Source: Hyphococcus luteus
GTDB taxonomy: Bacteria; Pseudomonadota; Alphaproteobacteria; Caulobacterales; Parvularculaceae
Assembly (NCBI RefSeq): GCF_002943565.1
Contig: NZ_PJCH01000005.1
Location: 744,001-808,000, forward strand
DNA: 64,000 nt
Direction of reading: 5' to 3'
A program made the position numbers and the translations under genes. Under the pieces are notes generated by a model. That model ran no database searches. It saw only the letters and a list, made by a program, of their open reading frames with translations, and was not told the origin of the DNA. The stretch's first letter is position 1, and every line of letters begins with the position of its first letter. Positions 16,579-25,538 of this stretch are shown here, piece by piece.

Positions 16579-18042
16579 GTGTCCTCAACCATAGAATTCG
16601 ACGCCCCGGCCAGCGATCTTCAGCTTTGCGCAAGTCCTAAGGAGGCGATCGACCGGCTCATCGCGCTTTATGACGAGGCTTACGACAGCACGCGGCAGCG
16701 CTTTGAGCAGTATCTCGCCGGCGACGCGGCGGTCGACCGAAGCAGCGGCGCCGTCTATCCTTATCTGTGCGCAGTGGTGCCGGCGGAGGCCGCGCCCCAG
16801 ACCTCGAAGCTCGCCCTCGGCCAGATCGCGGCGCTCAGCGTTCACGGCGCGACAGTGACGCATCCGGCGCTCTTCGCCGATTATTTCTCGGCGCAGCTCG
16901 CCTATATCATAGAGCGCTATTCCGCGAAGATTTATGTGGGGCGCTCTTTCACGCCGATCCCGCTCACCTTCGCGCTTGAAAAAGCGACGGCGGCCCTGAC
17001 GCCGGAAAAGCGCAACCGCCTGCAGCAATATTTCCACACGCCCAATCTCGTCGCCACCAATGACGACATTGTCGACGGCCATCTCATCTTGAAGCGTCAC
17101 GGCGCCATGCCTTTGTCGCTCTTCACGGCGGAGCGGGTCGATTATTCCCTGCATCGCATCCAGCATTACACGGCGACGAAGCCCGAACACTTCCAGAATT
17201 ATGTTCTGTTTACGAACTATCAGCGCTATGTGGACGAATTTGTCGACTACGCAAAAGGCGAGATCGCGGCGGGCCGCGCCGAGGCGCTGATCGAGCCCGG
17301 CGACCGCGTCACGACCAAGGATAAAAAGCCTGAAGGGCCCGAACCCCGCCTGCCGCAAATGCCGGCCTATCACCTCGTTCAGCCGGGCCATGACGGCATC
17401 ACGCTCGTCAATATCGGCGTCGGGCCCTCGAACGCTAAGACGATTACCGACCATCTTGCGGTCCTGCGCCCCCATGTCTGGTTGATGATCGGCCATTGTG
17501 GCGGTCTCCGGCGGTCCCAGCGGCTCGGCGATTACGTCCTCGCCCATGCTTATTTGCGCGAGGACAATGTGCTCGACGATGTGTTGCCGCCCTCGGTGCC
17601 GCTGCCGACCCTTGCTGAAGTGCAGCTCGCCATGACCCAGGCCGTGCAGGAAGTGTCGGGCATCGAACAGAAAAAGCTGAAAGAGCATTTGCGCACCGGC
17701 ACCGTCGTCACCACCAGCGACCGCAACTGGGAGCTGCGTTTTGAAAAGAACGCCGTGCGCCTCAACCAGGCGCGCGCCATCGCCATCGATATGGAATCGG
17801 CGACCATCGCCGCCAACGGCTATCGCTACCGCGTGCCTTACGGAACGCTTTTATGCGTGTCCGACCGGCCGCTTCATGGCGAGGTGAAGCTGCCCGGCAT
17901 GGCCGACGCTTTCTATCGGGAGCGGGTGAGCCAGCATCTCGACATCGGCGTCAGGGCCATCGAGCTCCTGCGCGAAGAGGCGCGGGCCGGAACGCTGCAC
18001 TCGCGCAAGCTCAGAAGCTTCGATGAGCCGTTTTTGCGCTAA
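16579..18042 (+). CDS. amn: AMP nucleosidase
   Basis: Amn splits AMP into adenine and ribose 5-phosphate and helps set adenylate levels. The 487-residue protein is the usual length. An N-terminal AMP nucleosidase domain covers about residues 15-180, and a C-terminal nucleoside-phosphorylase-like domain contains VNIGVGPSNAKTITDHLAVL and the IDMESATIAANGYR segment. The start is GTG at 16,579 with GGAGGA upstream. The last bases overlap the stop of the convergent glutaminyl cyclase gene. Confidence 0.95.
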   Translation: MSSTIEFDAPASDLQLCASPKEAIDRLIALYDEAYDSTRQRFEQYLAGDAAVDRSSGAVYPYLCAVVPAEAAPQTSKLALGQIAALSVHGATVTHPALFADYFSAQLAYIIERYSAKIYVGRSFTPIPLTFALEKATAALTPEKRNRLQQYFHTPNLVATNDDIVDGHLILKRHGAMPLSLFTAERVDYSLHRIQHYTATKPEHFQNYVLFTNYQRYVDEFVDYAKGEIAAGRAEALIEPGDRVTTKDKKPEGPEPRLPQMPAYHLVQPGHDGITLVNIGVGPSNAKTITDHLAVLRPHVWLMIGHCGGLRRSQRLGDYVLAHAYLREDNVLDDVLPPSVPLPTLAEVQLAMTQAVQEVSGIEQKKLKEHLRTGTVVTTSDRNWELRFEKNAVRLNQARAIAIDMESATIAANGYRYRVPYGTLLCVSDRPLHGEVKLPGMADAFYRERVSQHLDIGVRAIELLREEARAGTLHSRKLRSFDEPFLR

Positions 18043-18845
18043 TTGAGCATTTCGAAGATTTCGATCTTGAAAAGCTTCGGCCAGTATTTGCCGGTGACGT
18101 AGAGGACGTCTTTTTCGCCCTTATAGGCGATGCCGTTCAGAACGTCGGTCTTGCCGCGTTCATAATCTTCATCGGGCAGGAGGCCGCGCAGATCGACGAT
18201 TCCGGTGACCGCGCCGCTCGACGGATCGATGCGGACAATGGCGTCGGTCTGCCAGACATTGGCGAAAATCTCGCCGTCGACCCATTCAAGTTCGTTGAGA
18301 TTGCGCAAGGGCTTTCCGCGCAGAGTGACGTTGAGACGTCGCGTCTCCTCGAAGGTTAAAGGATCGATGAAGCGCAATTGCGCGCCGCCGTCGCTCATCA
18401 CCAGTTCTTCGCCGTTGAAGGCGAGACCCCAGCCTTCGCCGTCATACTGGTAACTTTTTTCGAGCGTGAAGTTTTCCGGATCGAAGCGGAAGGCGGTTCC
18501 GTTTTTCCAGCTCAGAACGAAAATGTTGCCATGCGCCATGGCCGCGCCTTCGCCGAAATGCGATTGCGGCAGAGCGGTTTTTTGCAGGACTTCGCCTGTT
18601 TCAAGATCGACCCGCCGCAGGGAAGATTCGCCGTACTGGCCGGTCGTCTCGTAAAGGTCGCCATCGTCGAAAAAGAGGCCTTGCGTGAAGGCGTCGCGCG
18701 CATGGGGATGGGTTTCGAGGACGCGGTAGCCGTAACGGAAGGGCTCGACAGGCTCTGCGGCCGCTGCTGCGCAGCACGCCAGAAACGTGACAAAGACGGC
18801 GGCCAGCCTTGTTGCAATATGCCGCCTTGCAACAACGGGTCTCAC
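18039..18845 (-). CDS. Glutaminyl-peptide cyclotransferase (plant/bacterial beta-propeller type)
   Basis: This 268-residue secreted enzyme belongs to the beta-propeller glutaminyl cyclases that turn N-terminal Gln into pyroglutamate. A signal peptide covers about residues 1-30 (AAAAAEP end). The family's PHARDAFTQGLFF and YETTGQYGESSLR segments follow, then FGEGAAM and LNELEWVDGEIFANVW. The GTG start overlaps the stop of the preceding ceramide N-acyltransferase gene, which points to translational coupling. A role in the ceramide pathway is not known, so the linkage is notable. Confidence 0.9.
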   Translation of the reverse strand: MRPVVARRHIATRLAAVFVTFLACCAAAAAEPVEPFRYGYRVLETHPHARDAFTQGLFFDDGDLYETTGQYGESSLRRVDLETGEVLQKTALPQSHFGEGAAMAHGNIFVLSWKNGTAFRFDPENFTLEKSYQYDGEGWGLAFNGEELVMSDGGAQLRFIDPLTFEETRRLNVTLRGKPLRNLNELEWVDGEIFANVWQTDAIVRIDPSSGAVTGIVDLRGLLPDEDYERGKTDVLNGIAYKGEKDVLYVTGKYWPKLFKIEIFEMLN

Positions 18846-19993
18846 AGCGGCTTCTCGTACATGCGATAGGTCTTGTAGATCTCGGCGCCCATGTCGAGGA
18901 GCATCGACAGCATGGATTCGTTGCTGTCGAGAATCCAGGAGAGCTCGGAATGAACGACGCCGCGGGAGACATTCTCTTCTTGGGCGATCATAATCATTTT
19001 GTAAGCGAGCGCCGTGCCGACCGGGCGGCGGTGAAGCTTGCGGACGACGCCCATGAGCGGCATGCGCGCGCGCGGAACGGGCTGCAGTTTCAGCCGCCAG
19101 ATCAGCTTCGCCCAGTTGAAGGGCAGCAATTTGCCGCCGAAATCGCGGGTGACGTAATTGACGTCGGGCAGGACGAGGCTGAACGCCGCCGGTTCGCCGT
19201 CATAATCGCAGAACACCACATTATAAGGCTCAATGATCGGCCTCAGCTCCTTCGCCATATGGTCGATCTGATCCTCCGTAAACGGAATAAACCCCCAATT
19301 GTCGAACCATGCGTCGTTGAAAATATTGACGAGGGTGTGAATCTCCCTGTCGAAATTCTTCATGTCTATGGTGCGGAACGAGACTTTCGGGTTGGCGAGC
19401 GCCTTGTCGATAAAGCGCTGGCGTTTTTCCGGCATCAGTTGCGGGCGCGGAATATATTTAAGGGCGTGCATGTCGACGGCTTTTTGAAAGCCGTTCTCCT
19501 CCATCAGGCGCGCATAATAAGGCCGCCCGTGGGGCATCATCACGTAGGGCGGCGTGTCGAAACCGCTGATGAGAAGCCCGGATTCCTCATTGATCGTATT
19601 GTTGAAGGGGCCGAGAATTTTCTCAACGCCTTCGGATTTCAGCCAGTGCGAGGCCGCATCGATGAGGGCCTTGGCGACGCCCGGGTCGTCAACGCTCTCG
19701 AAAAAGCCGAAATGGCCGGCATTGTCCCCATGGCGCTCGATATAGGCCCTGTTGACGAGCGCGGCGATGCGTCCCGCCGGCTTGCCGTCCTTCTCGGCGA
19801 TCCAGAGTTTGCGCGGAAACCCCTTGATCGACGGGTTCTTCTCGGCGTCGAGGCGCGCGGCGAGCTCATATTCAAGCGGCGCGACGTAATTCGGGTCGTC
19901 GGCGTAAATGTCGTTCGCCAGCCGGATGAAGGTCTTCATGTCGGCGGGCGTTTCGACAGGGCGGATGGCGAGAGAGGCGGCGGTGTCGAGCAT
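18842..19993 (-). CDS. bcerS: Bacterial ceramide synthase-like N-acyltransferase
   Basis: The 383-residue protein has a GNAT-like fold with IAEKDGKPAGRIAALVN near residue 65 and a second acyltransferase-like half around residues 210-370. This matches the family that includes Caulobacter bCerS, which adds the second acyl chain to the sphingoid base intermediate. Assignment to ceramide synthesis rests on this resemblance plus linkage to spt, acpR, cerR and aasR. The ATG at 19,993 (MLDTAAS) is preferred over an upstream in-frame ATG because GGAAA lies at suitable distance. Confidence 0.82.
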   Translation of the reverse strand: MLDTAASLAIRPVETPADMKTFIRLANDIYADDPNYVAPLEYELAARLDAEKNPSIKGFPRKLWIAEKDGKPAGRIAALVNRAYIERHGDNAGHFGFFESVDDPGVAKALIDAASHWLKSEGVEKILGPFNNTINEESGLLISGFDTPPYVMMPHGRPYYARLMEENGFQKAVDMHALKYIPRPQLMPEKRQRFIDKALANPKVSFRTIDMKNFDREIHTLVNIFNDAWFDNWGFIPFTEDQIDHMAKELRPIIEPYNVVFCDYDGEPAAFSLVLPDVNYVTRDFGGKLLPFNWAKLIWRLKLQPVPRARMPLMGVVRKLHRRPVGTALAYKMIMIAQEENVSRGVVHSELSWILDSNESMLSMLLDMGAEIYKTYRMYEKPL

Positions 19994-20078
19994 GCGTGTT
20001 TCCGAAAGGGCGTTAAAGTCCGATCTTACCCCTAAACCGCGCTGAGGCGAAACGGCCCGGCGCAAATTCCGCGCGCGG

Positions 20079-20579
20079 TTAATTCAGCTTGATGACGACA
20101 TGCGCGCCGTCCTGCGGCGTCACTTCGAAAAGCGCTTTTTCGACCGGCGGCGGCCCGAAGCGGACTTTCGGATTGTTGGAAATGCCCCAGGGCTCGGCGG
20201 GAAAGCCGATGGCGGTCTTGTCGAAATCGCCATTGGCGTTTTCATCGTGATACGTCGACATGGCGAAAAGACCGGACTCCGGCGCGTCGATGCAGAATTT
20301 CGTCATCGGCGACTTGGCGGCGTATTTCACCTGTTTCAGGCGCCCGCGTCCGTGCAGGAACCCTTCCTGCCTGTTCGGGAAGAGATCGGCGGTGATGAGG
20401 CCGACACTGTCTTCCACGCCTACAATGATGACGCGGATTTCGTTCTCCGCGCCCTTGCAGCTCACATGGTCGAAGTTGAAATCTTCTTCCGTCACTGCCG
20501 TGGCGTCGTCGGCGAAGGCCGCGCCTGCGCCAGCGGCCACTATCAGGGCGGCGATTATTCCGGCACGCGTCACTTCCAT
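20079..20579 (-). CDS. DUF2141 domain-containing secreted protein
   Basis: This 166-residue protein has a signal peptide ending near residue 23 (GAAFADD) and a DUF2141 domain with the characteristic STYHDENANGDFDKTAIGFPAEPWGISN region near residues 108-135. DUF2141 proteins are predicted to be extracytoplasmic and beta-rich; their function is unknown. A near-perfect AAGGAGG site precedes the ATG. It lies between spt and bcerS in the same direction, so a role in handling the ceramide product in the periplasm is possible but unproven. Confidence 0.88.
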   Translation of the reverse strand: MEVTRAGIIAALIVAAGAGAAFADDATAVTEEDFNFDHVSCKGAENEIRVIIVGVEDSVGLITADLFPNRQEGFLHGRGRLKQVKYAAKSPMTKFCIDAPESGLFAMSTYHDENANGDFDKTAIGFPAEPWGISNNPKVRFGPPPVEKALFEVTPQDGAHVVIKLN

Positions 20580-20857
20580 GTCCTCCTTAACTCCGCCCGG
20601 CCTTAATTAGGCGTCCGAGACGCCGCGGCGAAGGCGCAAATGCGGCGATTTTGCGCCGCAGGCGTCTTTTGCGGGCCCCTGACGGGATCGTGAACACGCC
20701 GCCCGGGGCCAGCCGGCGTCCTAGCCGGTAATTGCGACAGGCTTGTGTAAGCGCCCGCGCGCCCGGTGCGGCGGCGAGGCCTCCTTGTCCCGTTTCGAAG
20801 GAGAGCAGCAAGTTCCGGGCCGTATGACAAAGCGTACAATTTACGGGGGCCTTGATG
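20580..20857 (-). other. Intergenic region between spt and the DUF2141 gene
   Basis: These 278 bases hold no convincing gene; the frames here have no family match or ribosome site. A short perfect hairpin (GGCGTC, loop CGA, GACGCC) lies at 20,610-20,624, about 30 bases before the DUF2141 start. The gap is long enough to carry a separate promoter for the DUF2141-bcerS-cyclase set, but I see no clear promoter boxes. Confidence 0.4.
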
Positions 20858-22069
20858 TTAAGCGTCTGTGTCGATGCGGGCGGACGGGAACGCTTCGGCA
20901 AGCGCCCCATAAGCGGAAACAAGGCGGTCGATGTCGTCACTGGTGTGCGCCGAGGAAACCGCGAGGCGGAGAAGAGATTCCTTGCCGGGGGTTCCCGGCG
21001 GGATCGCCATATTGACGTAAACGCCGTGCTCCAGGAGGAAGCTCCACGCCTCGAAGGCGTCTTCCCGGGTCGGCAGAAGCACCGAAATCACCGGCGCGGG
21101 CTCGGCCGCGAGCCGGAGGCCGAATTGCGTGAAGGCGGCGTGCAGGCGCTTGGCGTTTTCCCAAAGCTTCGCTCTGATTTCCGGATGCGCCTTGATGTTG
21201 GCGAGCGCCGCGCTCGCCGACGCGATCGTCGCTGGCGACGGGGAGGCGGTGAAGCGGTAGGGGTTGGACGAAATGCGCAGATATTCCGCTTCCGGATGGT
21301 TTGAGGCGACGAAGCCGCCGATCGACGCGAGCGCCTTTGAAAAGGTGCCGGTGTAAAAGTCGACTTGATCCATCACGCCTTCGGCTTCGGAAACGCCTTT
21401 GCCGGTTTCCCCGTAAACGCCGAAGGAATGGGCTTCGTCGACAAGAAGAAAGGCGTCATGCTTGTGCGCGACCTCGACGAACTCCTTTACCGGCGCGATG
21501 TCGCCATACATCGAATACATGCCCTCGATGCAGACGAGCTTGCCCTTGTATTTCGGATCGAGGCGCGAGAGGCGTTTATCGAGATTTTCCGGATCGTTGT
21601 GACGGAAACGGATGGTTTCCGCGCCAGAAAGCTGGCAGCCGTCATAGATGCAGGCGTGACAGTCGGCGTCGATCAGGACGGCGTCCTGGACGCGGTCGAC
21701 GAGCCCGGCGATGGCGCCGAGATTGGCGGCGTAGCCGGTCGAGAAGACCAGGCAGTGCTTCATGCCGAGATAGGCTGCAAGATCCTCTTCGAGCTTTTTG
21801 TGGCCGGCGAAAGTGCCGTTGGCGACGCGCGATCCGGTGGTGCCGGTGCCGTCATGATCAAGCGCGTCTTTCGCAGCCTGGATCGCGCTCGCCTCGAAGG
21901 TCTGCCCGAGATAATTGTGAGTGCCGGCGAGCACCGTTTCGCGGCCCTTGATCCGCGCGCGCGTCGGACCGAGGACTTCCTCCATCACCACCGTGAAGGG
22001 GTTTTTCCCGATCGCCGACAGATGGTCGTAGAGCGCCGCGTTCTTCTCGAATTTTTCAAACAGGCTCAT
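20858..22069 (-). CDS. spt: Serine palmitoyltransferase
   Basis: Spt is a PLP enzyme of the alpha-oxoamine synthase family that joins serine to an acyl thioester to give 3-ketosphinganine. The 403-residue protein has the PLP-binding set: His138 (DADCHACIYDG), Asp211 and His214 (VDEAHSFGVYG) and the Schiff-base Lys245 (TFSKALASIGG). It is soluble and lacks membrane spans, like other bacterial forms. Closely related enzymes (KBL, AONS) share these motifs. The choice of Spt rests on the adjacent acyl carrier protein, two bases upstream, and the rest of the ceramide genes. Confidence 0.9.
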   Translation of the reverse strand: MSLFEKFEKNAALYDHLSAIGKNPFTVVMEEVLGPTRARIKGRETVLAGTHNYLGQTFEASAIQAAKDALDHDGTGTTGSRVANGTFAGHKKLEEDLAAYLGMKHCLVFSTGYAANLGAIAGLVDRVQDAVLIDADCHACIYDGCQLSGAETIRFRHNDPENLDKRLSRLDPKYKGKLVCIEGMYSMYGDIAPVKEFVEVAHKHDAFLLVDEAHSFGVYGETGKGVSEAEGVMDQVDFYTGTFSKALASIGGFVASNHPEAEYLRISSNPYRFTASPSPATIASASAALANIKAHPEIRAKLWENAKRLHAAFTQFGLRLAAEPAPVISVLLPTREDAFEAWSFLLEHGVYVNMAIPPGTPGKESLLRLAVSSAHTSDDIDRLVSAYGALAEAFPSARIDTDA

Positions 22070-22071
22070 CG

Positions 22072-22335
22072 TCAGGATTGTTCTTTCTTGATCGCATGAA
22101 TGGCGTCGACCAGTTCCCCGATGGTCTTGATTTCAGAGATTGTGTTGACCGGGATCGAGATGTCGTAATTGTCCTCGATGTCCATGACGACGTCGAGCAG
22201 CGAGACGGAATCGATCTCCAGATCGGCGATGATGTCGGTGTCGCGCGTCAGCTTCACGCCCTTTTCGTTGAGCGGCTCCAAAAGGGAGGTGATCTTGTGG
22301 AATACGAGATCGTCGTCTTCTTGAATGCCGGACAT
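22072..22335 (-). CDS. acpR: Acyl carrier protein of the sphingolipid cluster
   Basis: This 87-residue acyl carrier protein has its phosphopantetheine Ser at position 43 in EIDSVSLLDVV and a helical layout typical of ACPs. It is distinct from the housekeeping AcpP and probably carries the fatty acyl chain used by Spt. A strong AGGAG site precedes the ATG at 22,335; the longer upstream frame is not needed. It ends two bases before the spt start. In Caulobacter an ACP in the same position is needed for ceramide synthesis. Confidence 0.88.
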   Translation of the reverse strand: MSGIQEDDDLVFHKITSLLEPLNEKGVKLTRDTDIIADLEIDSVSLLDVVMDIEDNYDISIPVNTISEIKTIGELVDAIHAIKKEQS

Positions 22336-22382
22336 GGCTTCGTCTCCTTTGCGGGGCGTCGTTCCGCGCGCCCGCGCGCCGA

Positions 22383-23306
22383 TTAAAGCAAACCGTGTTC
22401 TTGATACCAACGGGCGGTTTTTGCAAATCCTTCCTTTAGGGGCGTTTTCGGCCGCCAGCCTGAGGCCTCGCTCAGGAGGTTCTCCCGCGCCGTCCAGTCC
22501 GGGTGGAAGAACTCGTTGACCTGGCCTTCGCGGACGCTGGGGCCCTTCCCAAGCGCGCTCTCGACGGCGCGCGTCGCGCCATGATAGGCCGCAATCGCCG
22601 GGCGCGGAACCGCAATCGCGCGGGGATGCTTGCCCAGAACCTCGCCCAAAATCTCGCCGATTTCCCGCCAGGAATGGCCCTCTTCGCGCTCGTCGCCGAC
22701 CTCGTAGACAGCGCCGGGGGCCGCGCCTTCCGCGGCTGCGAGCATCGCCCCGGCGGCGTCCTCCACATAGAGAATGGAGGCGCGGGCGGCGGGATCGGTC
22801 TTGGGCGCGAGGGCGAAGCCGGCCTTGACCAGCTTGAAAAAAGGCAGGGTGACCATGTCCCGCGGCCCGTAGATGGCGGGCAGCCTGAGCGCGCGCCAGT
22901 CCCCGCCGGCGCGCGCGACCGCCGTCTCGCTGTCGAACTTGCTTTTGGCGTAAGGCGAGACTTGCGGCTGGCGCGCCGACATGGACGAAGCATGGACAAG
23001 CCGCGCGTTAGCGTCTTTAGCGGCCCGCGCCGCTTTCGCCGCGCCTTCCACATTGACGCGCGCATAGTCCTCGCGCGCGCGCGCATGGGTGAGGCCGGCG
23101 AGGTGGAAGAAAACATCGGCGCCGGCGGCGAGCTCGGCGAGCGCCGTCTCGTCTTCGAGCGCGCCCTTGACGATGCGCACGTCCTTGGCGGCGGGAAGGC
23201 GCGCCGGATCGCGCGCCAGCGCGGCGACGTCCCATCCTTGTTCCAAGAGCAAATCAATCAGCGCGGCGCCGACAAAGCCGGTTCCGCCTGTCACCGCTGC
23301 TTTCAC
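22383..23306 (-). CDS. cerR: NAD-dependent epimerase-type ceramide reductase
   Basis: The 307-residue protein is an extended short-chain dehydrogenase with a nucleotide-binding TGGTGFVG at residues 6-13 and a catalytic Tyr119-x3-Lys123 (PYAKSK). In Caulobacter the neighbouring gene of this family, cerR, reduces the oxidised ceramide intermediate, and the same place in the operon suggests the same job. The GTG at 23,306 is chosen because it directly precedes the Rossmann strand and has AGGA upstream. The longer frame would run into the aasR gene. Confidence 0.85.
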   Translation of the reverse strand: MKAAVTGGTGFVGAALIDLLLEQGWDVAALARDPARLPAAKDVRIVKGALEDETALAELAAGADVFFHLAGLTHARAREDYARVNVEGAAKAARAAKDANARLVHASSMSARQPQVSPYAKSKFDSETAVARAGGDWRALRLPAIYGPRDMVTLPFFKLVKAGFALAPKTDPAARASILYVEDAAGAMLAAAEGAAPGAVYEVGDEREEGHSWREIGEILGEVLGKHPRAIAVPRPAIAAYHGATRAVESALGKGPSVREGQVNEFFHPDWTARENLLSEASGWRPKTPLKEGFAKTARWYQEHGLL

Positions 23307-23316
23307 GGGACCGGTC

Positions 23317-25131
23317 CTAAACGCGCGCCTCAGCGAGGCTGCGCGGGGCTTCTTCGTCTTCCTGAACGTCTCCGGCAAAGGCGCCGTCGAGATATTTCTG
23401 CTTCACCTTGGCGCGGGAAAGCTTGCCGGAAGAGGTCATGACCATGGAGTGCGGCCGGGCGAGAACGATTTCCGCCGGCGCGCCGACGGCGTTCTGCACG
23501 ACAACGCCGATTTCGCGTTTCAGGGCCGCCAGCGCTTCGGCGTCCATGCCGCGGCGTTCGGCGACGACGACGATGCGTTCGCCGTGGCCGTCATCGACGG
23601 AAAACGCCGCCACGCCGCCGCCGCGCACGCCTTCGACTTTTTCGACGGCCCATTCGATGTCCTGCGGCCAGATATTGCGGCCGTTGATGATGATGAGATC
23701 CTTGGCGCGGCCGGTGATGACGATCTGGCCGCCCAGGAAATACCCCATGTCGCCGGTGTCGAGCCAGTCGCCGTCATACATCTCGGCGGAGGCTTCGGCG
23801 TCGGAGTAATAGCCGGGCGTCAGGCTCGGTCCCTTGATGAAGATGCGGCCCACATGACGTTCGTCGCAGGGCGCGCCGCTTTCGTCGCGCACTTCGATGG
23901 CGTGACCGGGCAGCGCGCGTCCGCACAGGACGAAGCCGCGCTTGTGTTCCGGCGAGGTCAGCGTCGAGGCCGGCTGCGCGACGCCGGAGCGCGTGTAATG
24001 GCGCATGTCGACTTCGTCGACTTTCACCGCCTCGCCAAGTTTCGGGAAGGAAATGGCGAGCGTCGCTTCGGCCATGCCGTAGCTCGGCGTGAAGGCGTTG
24101 CGGTTGAAGCCCACGGGGCCGAAAGCCTCGGCGAAGGCGTTCAAGGCCTCCGGGCGCACCATGTCGCCGCCAATGCCGGCGACGCGCAGATTAGTGAGAT
24201 CGATGGCGCCGGGTTCGGCGCGCGCCGAGCGCTTGGCCGCGAGTTCGTAGCCGAACGACGGGCTGTAGGTGATCGTCGTCTTGTTGTCGGTCATGATGCG
24301 CAGCCACAAAAGCGGTCTGCGGACGAAATCGGACGTCGCCAGGAAATCGACGGAAACCTGCGTCGTCATCGGGGTCAGGACAAAGCCGATGAGCCCCATG
24401 TCGTGATAAAGCGGCAGCCAGCTCGTGGCGCGGTCGCCCTGCGTAAGATACATGCCGTCGCGGGCGATGGCGGTGAGATTGGCGCAGACCGAGCGCTGCA
24501 GGCCGATAACGCCTTTCGGCGCGCTCGTCGAACCGGACGAGTACTGAATATAGCAATAGTCGTCGGCGCCGAAGCGCTGGGGGCTGGCGCCCTTGTCGTC
24601 GAGCGCGTTGAGCTCGTCAAAGCTCATGACTTTCGCGCCGCCCGCCTGGCCGGCGGCTTCTTCCAGAAATTCGCGCAAGGTTTCCGGTCCAACCGCAGCG
24701 GCGGCGTCGGCGCCGGCGATCATCTGGCGGATCTGATTGATGTAGCCGTCCTTGCCGCCGAGATTGACCGGCATCGGCATCGGCGCCGGAACGAGTCCGG
24801 CATATTGGCAGGCGTAGAAGGTGACGAGAAAATCGGGGCTCGTTTCGGCGATGACGGCGAGCCTTGCGCCGCGCTCGAAATTGCCGGCGAGTTTCGCCGC
24901 GAGCGCCAACGCGCTTTCGCGCAACCCGGAGAAGGGAAGCGCCGCGGAGACGTCGCCGCGCAGATTGAAGAAAGTATAGCCGGTGTCGCCTTGCGCCGCA
25001 TAATCGAGCGCGTCGCAAATTGTGGAAAATCCGCTGGCCTTCGCCGGCAGCGAAGCGTTTTGACTCGGCAAGGCCGCCGTCTTTTCCGGGCCAAGCTTCT
25101 TCTCCGGCCCCTCGTTAGGAATGACGGTCAT
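23317..25131 (-). CDS. aasR: Acyl-ACP synthetase / fatty acyl-AMP ligase
   Basis: This 604-residue adenylate-forming enzyme has the AMP-binding signature YSSGSTSAPKGV near residue 196. It also has PSYGMAEATL near residue 345, the TGDMGYF motif near residue 460 and a C-terminal Lys in TSSGKLSRAK near residue 575. The overall pattern is that of fatty acyl-AMP ligases, which load acyl groups onto an ACP. As first gene of the operon it most likely charges the AcpR protein with a fatty acid for Spt. It ends ten bases before cerR. Confidence 0.88.
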   Translation of the reverse strand: MTVIPNEGPEKKLGPEKTAALPSQNASLPAKASGFSTICDALDYAAQGDTGYTFFNLRGDVSAALPFSGLRESALALAAKLAGNFERGARLAVIAETSPDFLVTFYACQYAGLVPAPMPMPVNLGGKDGYINQIRQMIAGADAAAAVGPETLREFLEEAAGQAGGAKVMSFDELNALDDKGASPQRFGADDYCYIQYSSGSTSAPKGVIGLQRSVCANLTAIARDGMYLTQGDRATSWLPLYHDMGLIGFVLTPMTTQVSVDFLATSDFVRRPLLWLRIMTDNKTTITYSPSFGYELAAKRSARAEPGAIDLTNLRVAGIGGDMVRPEALNAFAEAFGPVGFNRNAFTPSYGMAEATLAISFPKLGEAVKVDEVDMRHYTRSGVAQPASTLTSPEHKRGFVLCGRALPGHAIEVRDESGAPCDERHVGRIFIKGPSLTPGYYSDAEASAEMYDGDWLDTGDMGYFLGGQIVITGRAKDLIIINGRNIWPQDIEWAVEKVEGVRGGGVAAFSVDDGHGERIVVVAERRGMDAEALAALKREIGVVVQNAVGAPAEIVLARPHSMVMTSSGKLSRAKVKQKYLDGAFAGDVQEDEEAPRSLAEARV

Positions 25132-25538
25132 TCAACGCCCCGCACTTCGCCGGCCGCCGCCGGCCGTTCTTGATTTATCACCGCCGCAAAGACCCCTCGA
25201 GGAAGCCTCTCGCAGAATGCCTGCTGGAAGACCTCGCCCCGGCGCGTCTTACACGGCGCATCTCCACGCCCCTGCGCCAAGACGCAGGGCTAATTTTGAG
25301 CCGATACAAGCCCTTGGGTCAACGGGCAAGACCTTGACCTGCCTCTGCTTATCAAGATTTGCAGCCGGATGTTACAGCTTGTTGCGTCAATGCCGGAATA
25401 TTTGACTGCTTTTTCCGGGACGGCGGCGTTTCGGCGCTTGAACCGGCCAGTTTCCGCGCCTAATTTCGCAATTGCGCAAAGGCCAGCCAACAGGCCCCTG
25501 CGCCGCCCCCGCATTACGAATTAGTCAGGAGCGCGAAA
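25132..25538. promoter_or_regulatory. Divergent intergenic region of the ceramide locus
   Basis: These 407 bases separate the leftward aasR operon from the rightward hydroxylase gene, so both promoters should be here. A perfect 7-base inverted repeat (CCCTGCG / CGCAGGG, loop of six) lies at 25,270-25,289 and could be an operator or a short terminator-like hairpin. The middle part is AT-richer, with promoter-like TTGACC near 25,334. I see no gene; the short frames here lack ribosome sites. Confidence 0.45.

Noticed and set aside
23089-25173. 694-codon open frame opposite aasR and cerR
   Set aside because: Antisense shadow of two well-supported genes; no recognisable motifs.
25121-25514. Short frames in the region between aasR and the hydroxylase gene
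   Set aside because: No ribosome sites and no family resemblance; the region is better explained as divergent promoters.
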